Source: Halomarina litorea (GTDB taxonomy: Archaea; Halobacteriota; Halobacteria; Halobacteriales; Haloarculaceae). Taken from it: 64,000 nt of DNA. Numbering within the stretch: position 1 is the stretch's first letter; each line of letters starts with the position of its first letter. Below are positions 59,883 to 64,000 of the stretch, one piece after another. Made by a program: the position numbers and the translations under genes. Where the stretch lies: NCBI RefSeq assembly GCF_024227715.1, contig NZ_CP100449.1, positions 248,001 to 312,000 on the forward strand, written 5' to 3'. The notes beneath the pieces were generated by a model. That model ran no database searches, was not told the origin of the DNA, and saw only the letters and a program-made list of their open reading frames with translations.

Positions 59883-61028
59883 TCACTTCCCCCGCCCCGG
59901 CGAGGACGCCCGGTCGAGGAGGCCGCGCTCCGCCAGTTCCGCGTACGCCGTCTCGAAGTCGTCCGTCGCCTCCTGGCGCTCGCCCCACTCGATCAGGTCG
60001 CGCATCCCCGCCTCGAACGGGACGCTCGCCGCGAAACCGAGGGCGTCCTCCGCACGCGTCGTGTCGGCGTAGCAGTGGCGGATGTCCCCCTCGCGGAACT
60101 CGCCGGTGACGTCGGGCGCGAGGCCCTCTGCACCGTACCCCTCGACCAGCGTCTTCGCGATGTCGCGGACGGTCCGGGGGCGTCCCGTCCCGACGTTCAC
60201 CGCCTGCCCGTCGGCCCCGTCGGACTCGATGGCGGCGAGGTTGGCTGCGGCCACGTCGCGCACGTGGACGAAGTCGCGCGACTGGCGGCCGTCCTCGAAG
60301 ACCAGCGGCGCGTTACCGTTCTTGATGCGGCTGGAGAAGATGGCGCAGACGCCGGTGTAGGGGTTGTCGAGCGACTGCCGGGGGCCGTAGACGTTGAAGT
60401 ACCGCAGGGCGACGGTCGGCACGTCGTACGCCTCGCCGACGACGAGACAGAGTTCCTCTTGGTCGCGCTTCGTGACGCCGTAGACGCTCGTGCAGTCGAG
60501 AGGCGTCGTCTCGGGCGTCGGAACCGGTTCGAGCGCCGCCCCGCACGACTCGCAGCGCGGCTCCCACTCGCCGGTCCGGAGCGCCTCGCGCCCGCGGTGG
60601 GACGGGTGGCGGACCTCACCCTCGTCGGGACAGCGGTAGGCCCCCTCGCCGTAGAGCGACATCGAGGAGGCGACGACGAGTTTCTTCAGGTCCACGTTCC
60701 CGTTCGCGACGACGTCGAGCAACTGTGCGGTCCCCCGACTGTTGACGTCGACGTAGCGTTCCACCTCGGTCATCGACTGGCCGACGCCGACGGCGCTCGC
60801 CTGGTGGCAGACGACGTCGGCGCTGTCGAGCAGTCGTTCGAGGGTCGCGCGGTCGCGGATGTCCCGCCAGACGTAGGTGGCGTCGTCGTTGCAGTACGCC
60901 GGGGGGCCGTCGTGGACCTGGTCGTCGAGGCTGTCGAGGACGGTCACGGCGTACCCCTCCGAGACGAGTCGGTCGACGACGTGGCTACCGATGAACCCGG
61001 CACCGCCGGTGACGAGAACGCGTGTCAT
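59883..61028 (-). CDS. NAD-dependent sugar epimerase, dTDP-L-rhamnose 4-epimerase-like
   Basis: A 381-residue extended SDR. TGGAGFIGSHVVDRL is the NAD site and the catalytic triad is in SSMSLYGEG and SVYGVTKRDQEEL (Y-x3-K). An insertion around residues 130-165 holds three cysteines in YRCPDEGE and PRCESCGAALEP; such a Cys-rich insert is characteristic, as far as I recall, of the WbiB/dTDP-L-rhamnose 4-epimerase group (EC 5.1.3.25). LRYFNVYGPRQSL is typical of GalE-like enzymes. It would supply 6-deoxy-L-talose or another epimer. The 27-base gap to the methyltransferase gene suggests co-transcription. Confidence 0.85.
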   Translation of the reverse strand: MTRVLVTGGAGFIGSHVVDRLVSEGYAVTVLDSLDDQVHDGPPAYCNDDATYVWRDIRDRATLERLLDSADVVCHQASAVGVGQSMTEVERYVDVNSRGTAQLLDVVANGNVDLKKLVVASSMSLYGEGAYRCPDEGEVRHPSHRGREALRTGEWEPRCESCGAALEPVPTPETTPLDCTSVYGVTKRDQEELCLVVGEAYDVPTVALRYFNVYGPRQSLDNPYTGVCAIFSSRIKNGNAPLVFEDGRQSRDFVHVRDVAAANLAAIESDGADGQAVNVGTGRPRTVRDIAKTLVEGYGAEGLAPDVTGEFREGDIRHCYADTTRAEDALGFAASVPFEAGMRDLIEWGERQEATDDFETAYAELAERGLLDRASSPGRGK

Positions 61029-61109
61029 CGTATCGAGAGGTGTGGACGGAGGACAATAGCTCTATGCCACGGGCGGTGTCGAGGGCGTCCGGCGGGTCGG
61101 CGAGGGGGT

Positions 61110-62066
61110 TCACTCCCCGCGGACCGGGTCGAGGAACTCCCTGTCCGCGAGGACGCGCTCGCGCTGGATGGCCCGGCGGTCCCGGAGCAGTTCGGGCGCT
61201 TCGAGGAGGGCGTCGTACACGCCGAGCAGGCGGTGGAAGGCGAGGCCGGGCGAGGTGCGGACGGCGAGGTCCTTGCCCGCCCGTGCCGCCACGAGCGCAC
61301 AGAACACGGGGAGGCCGACGAGGAGCGAGGACGCCTGCAGGGACTTCAGGTAGGTGCGCGTCCGACTCCAGGAGTCCTGATAGACGTCGAACGCGCCGAG
61401 CGTGCTCCCGTCGGTGTTCTCGCGTTCGTGGTAGACGACCGACTCGGGGACCACCTCGACGCGGTAGCCCCGGAGCCACGTCTGTAGGCCGAGGTAGTCG
61501 TCGTCGCCGTACATGAAGTGGCGGTCGTCGAAGCCGCCGACCGCCTCCCACACCTCCCGGCGGACGAGCATCGCGGGACCCATCCCGTAGGTGACGGGGT
61601 GCGGGTCGGGGTTCGAGGGGATGGTCCGCCCCGCCTCCTTCGGGAACGAGCGCCCGAAGCGGTCGTAGTGGAAGCCGAGCGACTGGATGCGGTCGGTGCC
61701 CATGTCGTTGATGCGCGGGACGACGAGGCCCGTCCCCGGGTTCGCCTCCATGTGGTCGACGAGGCGGCCGAGCGAGTCCGGCTCCACCCGCACGTCGTTG
61801 TCGAGCAACCAGAGATAGTCGTAGTCGCCCAGTCGGGCCGCCGCCCGGTTGTACCCCTGCGAGTAGCCGACGTTGCCGCCCGTCTCGACGACGGTCACCC
61901 CCTCGACGTCCGCGAGGAACGCGAGGCTGTCGTCGGTCGAGGCGTTGTCCGCGACGACCACCTCCACCGGGTCGTAGTCGAGCGCGAGAATCGACGGCAG
62001 GTACCGTTCGAGCAGGCCCCGGCCGTTGTAGTTGAGGACGACGATAGCTACCGATGGTCGTGCCAT
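61110..62066 (-). CDS. GT2 family glycosyltransferase, paralogue of the one at 58108
   Basis: A 318-residue GT-A protein: VAIVVLNYNGRGLLERYLPS, VVADNASTDDSLAFL, LWLLDNDVRVEPDSLGRLV, PRINDMGT and HFMYGDDDYLGLQTWLRGY. It matches the protein at 58108-59100 along its length, including the C-terminal hydrophobic stretch (SLLVGLPVFCALVAARAGKD). ATG 62066 is the chosen start. An 81-base gap separates it from the epimerase gene. It is the first gene of the minus-strand glycan block. Confidence 0.9.
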   Translation of the reverse strand: MARPSVAIVVLNYNGRGLLERYLPSILALDYDPVEVVVADNASTDDSLAFLADVEGVTVVETGGNVGYSQGYNRAAARLGDYDYLWLLDNDVRVEPDSLGRLVDHMEANPGTGLVVPRINDMGTDRIQSLGFHYDRFGRSFPKEAGRTIPSNPDPHPVTYGMGPAMLVRREVWEAVGGFDDRHFMYGDDDYLGLQTWLRGYRVEVVPESVVYHERENTDGSTLGAFDVYQDSWSRTRTYLKSLQASSLLVGLPVFCALVAARAGKDLAVRTSPGLAFHRLLGVYDALLEAPELLRDRRAIQRERVLADREFLDPVRGE

Positions 62067-62127
62067 GCGGTAGTAGCGCACCCTCTCCACCATCAACGTT
62101 TGGTCGGTGCCCGTGACGGACGGGTGG

Positions 62128-62610
62128 TCAGTAGTGCGGGGCGAGCGACCGGGTCTCCGACCCGTTCTCCGGTCCCGTGTCGCCGGCGTCGTCCGAGACG
62201 TCGAGCGTCAACCTGAGCTGTCGGTACGGTTCGTCCGAACCCCCCCGGTAGAGAAGGAAGCGGAGTTCGGTCTCCCCGGCCTCCCGCGGCGTCACCTCGA
62301 CGGTGCCGCGCCACGTCTCGTCGTCACCGACCGTCACCGACCGGCGGTCGACTTCCCGTTCTCCCAGTACCGCTACCACCTCGTAGGTGACCGACTCCTG
62401 TTCGTGGTTGTCGACGCCGACGACGACGGTTCCCGCCTCCCCGACCGAGAGGTTCGTCGGGTACTCCGCCGTGCCGTTCTCGCCGAGGACGTAGAACTCG
62501 GTGTACGGGTCGCTCGGTTCGAGGGGGGCGGCGGCGAGGGCGACCACGCCGACCACGGAGAGGGCGAGGACCGCCGCGAGCGCCCACGTGAGGGCGCGCC
62601 GTCCGCTCAT
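62128..62610 (-). CDS. Short DUF1616-like membrane-anchored protein
   Basis: A 160-residue protein with one N-terminal transmembrane or signal segment (TWALAAVLALSVVGVVALAAA) and an Ig-like extracellular domain. TEFYVLGENGTAEYPTNLSVGE and the following VVVGVDNHEQE are a signature of archaeal DUF1616 proteins, which normally have several membrane segments before this domain. Here only one remains, so it may be a short natural version. DUF1616 proteins often accompany surface-glycan genes; function unknown. Start ATG 62610. Confidence 0.8.
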   Translation of the reverse strand: MSGRRALTWALAAVLALSVVGVVALAAAPLEPSDPYTEFYVLGENGTAEYPTNLSVGEAGTVVVGVDNHEQESVTYEVVAVLGEREVDRRSVTVGDDETWRGTVEVTPREAGETELRFLLYRGGSDEPYRQLRLTLDVSDDAGDTGPENGSETRSLAPHY

Positions 62611-62664
62611 GGTCGCACTCCCGTGCGTGCGGTCTCCGGGTCGTCGAACTGTTCAGTACTCTGA

Positions 62665-62682
62665 CCGGTACACTCATACCGG
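62665..62682. repeat. 6-bp inverted repeat between divergent genes
   Basis: CCGGTA and TACCGG flank six bases in the region between the DUF1616-like gene (minus) and the CPBP gene (plus). It may be a weak operator; arms are short. Confidence 0.35.
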
Positions 62683-62718
62683 CTGTCTGCCTTGGATTGC
62701 GTACGTTCGTTGATACCT

Positions 62719-63540
62719 ATGGACATCGATAGCCTCCGTCCGCGAAATGTAGTTTCGAGTACCGTTGTACGCAACATAAACGTTCCGAGCCTCCCGGTGG
62801 GTCTCGCGCTCGTCGCCGTCACCGTGAGCGAGGCGTTCATCTTCGCGGGACTCCCCGAGTGGGCGCTCTGGGGCCACTTCGTCACGCTCGTCGCCTGCTC
62901 GCTCGCCCCGCTCCGGTTCGAGGGGGACGCGACCGTGTTCCGCGCGCTGGCGCTCGTCCCCCTCTTTCGCCTCGTCAACCTCGGAATGCCTGTCTTCGCC
63001 GAACCCACCATCTACTGGTTCCCGTTAGTGTACGGCGCGCTGATACCGGGGATGTTCCTGCTCAGCCGCACCCACGACATCGACATCCGCTACGGGTGGC
63101 GCGTCGCTCTCCTCGCACTTCCGCTCGCGATACCGTTGAGCGCGTTGCTCGCATCGCTGGAGCACTCGCTCATCACACCCGAGGCGCTCGTCAGCGCCGC
63201 AACCCCCGACCAGTTGCTCCTCATCGGCGTCGTCATGGTCTGCTTCGTCGGGTTCGTCGAGGAGTTCCTCTTCCGTGGCATCCTCCAGGACGTCCTCGAA
63301 CGGCGCTACGGCCGAATGGCCGGTCTCCTCCTCACGAGCGCGCTGTTCGGCTTGCTCCACGCCGGCTACGGCCTCCAGCACGAAATCCTGTTCGCGGGCG
63401 TCATCGGACTGCTGTTCGGCGTCGTCTACGACTGGACCGACAGTCTCGTCCTCGTCACGCTGCTCCACGGCCTGCTGAACGTCTTCCTGTTCGCCATCAT
63501 CCCGATCTACGGGTCGGTCCTGGGTCCGTTCGGTCTCTGA
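62719..63540 (+). CDS. CPBP family intramembrane metalloprotease
   Basis: A 273-residue polytopic membrane protein with about eight hydrophobic segments. The CPBP/ABI motif 1 EEFLFRGIL (E-E-x3-R) and motif 2 GLLHAGYGL (F-G-x2-H type) are present, and HGLLNVFLFA is the third conserved region. The family includes CAAX-processing proteases and bacteriocin-immunity-like proteins; the archaeal role is open. The start at ATG 62719 is chosen over an in-frame TTG at 62692. Its proximity to the glycan island may be coincidental. Confidence 0.85.
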   Translation: MDIDSLRPRNVVSSTVVRNINVPSLPVGLALVAVTVSEAFIFAGLPEWALWGHFVTLVACSLAPLRFEGDATVFRALALVPLFRLVNLGMPVFAEPTIYWFPLVYGALIPGMFLLSRTHDIDIRYGWRVALLALPLAIPLSALLASLEHSLITPEALVSAATPDQLLLIGVVMVCFVGFVEEFLFRGILQDVLERRYGRMAGLLLTSALFGLLHAGYGLQHEILFAGVIGLLFGVVYDWTDSLVLVTLLHGLLNVFLFAIIPIYGSVLGPFGL

Positions 63541-63704
63541 GCGGAATCGGTCCATCGAGACGGCCCGAGTCGGCCCGGCCCCGCGTGCGGTTCGCGACGG
63601 GGCGGTCGCCCTCGCAGTTCGGTTCGTCCAGCGCGCGAGCGGTGCCCCTGTCGCGGGGGGAACGGGAGAAAACGAGTGCGGAACTGGTGAACCAGAGTCG
63701 GTCG

Positions 63705-63956
63705 TTACGGTGCGAGGACCTGCATCGTCTGGAAGACCATCATCCCGGCGAAGGTGAGGCTCAGCGGGAGGACGAACGCCGCGATGGTGTACTTCGTCCG
63801 GCGGCGCTCGTCGCCGGCCGCGCCGCGCAGGTCCATGTGGCCGAGCATCACCAGGAGCGCGGCCGCGACGAACACCCCTCCGACACCCAACCCGACCGAG
63901 GTGAACAGCGAGATTGCACTCGCCGTCGTGCTCGAGACGATCGATGTTAGTACCAT
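63705..63956 (-). CDS. Small membrane protein of unknown function
   Basis: An 83-residue protein with two or three hydrophobic segments (SAISLFTSVGLGVGGVFVAAAL, written here by parts: LFTSVGLGVGG and VFVAAALLVMLGH; then IAAFVLPLSLTFAGMMVF). A charged middle (LRGAAGDERRRTKYT) separates them. The ATG at 63956 starts the conserved-looking region; 30 bases further in-frame is a less likely start. It lies close to the right edge of the window. I do not recognise the family. Confidence 0.6.
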   Translation of the reverse strand: MVLTSIVSSTTASAISLFTSVGLGVGGVFVAAALLVMLGHMDLRGAAGDERRRTKYTIAAFVLPLSLTFAGMMVFQTMQVLAP

Positions 63957-64000
63957 GACGGTTCGTTCATCCACTCTCACCGACAAAAACCTTCGGAGCC

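Noticed and set aside
1-64000. CRISPR array, insertion sequence with transposase, rRNA or tRNA genes
   Set aside because: No regularly spaced repeats, no transposase-like reading frame and no recognisable RNA gene was found by eye.

Overview
The window looks like haloarchaeal chromosome (class Halobacteria). The DNA is very GC-rich, the predicted proteins are strongly acidic, exported proteins carry twin-arginine signals (often with a lipobox), and promoters are archaeal TATA boxes about 27 bases before leaderless starts. GTG starts are common. Typical haloarchaeal families are present (HalOD1, a DUF7344-like HTH, F420-dependent oxidoreductase, AMP phosphorylase). I see no rRNA, convincing tRNA, transposase or CRISPR array.

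Region 1 (1-20676) is a catabolic island. It opens with the end of a hydantoinase B/oxoprolinase subunit. Two paralogous Tat lipoproteins plus LivF, LivG, LivH and LivM form a branched-chain-amino-acid-type (HAAT) ABC importer split over both strands. Around it lie two acyl-CoA ligases, two APH-fold kinases, two crotonases (one a true hydratase by its residues, one PaaG-like), an acetoacetate-decarboxylase-like enzyme, an acyl-CoA dehydrogenase, an epoxide hydrolase, an F420-dependent LLM oxidoreductase and an IclR regulator. The set kinase + small partner + acyl-CoA dehydrogenase + acyl-CoA ligase at 14352-19641 resembles the bacterial levulinate (Lva) pathway, in which 4-hydroxyacyl-CoA is phosphorylated and isomerised. 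This is the most interesting metabolic idea here.

Region 2 (20677-32184) is mixed and partly decayed. It holds a Rieske-type gene with a damaged ligand motif and a palindromic in-frame insertion, a Tat-exported helical acidic protein, a truncated gene remnant in AT-rich DNA, AMP phosphorylase, a nucleoside deaminase, a haloalkane dehalogenase, a lipoprotein, a PHP phosphoesterase, a HalOD1 protein, small membrane and regulatory proteins, and about 1.1 kb with no convincing gene.

Region 3 (32185-62610) is a surface-glycan island. The plus-strand run 33852-45932 is translationally coupled by GTGA/ATGA overlaps and contains GT4 glycosyltransferases, two alkaline-phosphatase-superfamily enzymes, an FkbM methyltransferase and a DUF2206-like membrane protein. 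A Wzx/MATE-type flippase follows. A third alkaline-phosphatase-superfamily enzyme diverges from a second operon (49125-56984) with a GT2, an oxidoreductase, two nucleotide-sugar epimerase-fold enzymes (one very like the ArnA decarboxylase domain), a GT4, a methyltransferase and a beta-propeller protein. A minus-strand block (62066-57012) adds two paralogous GT2s, a Cys-rich rhamnose-epimerase-like enzyme, a methyltransferase and a sugar nucleotidyltransferase. No oligosaccharyltransferase (AglB) lies in the window, so the glycan could be an N-glycan or an exopolysaccharide.

The right edge (62719-63956) holds a CPBP-type membrane protease and a small membrane protein.
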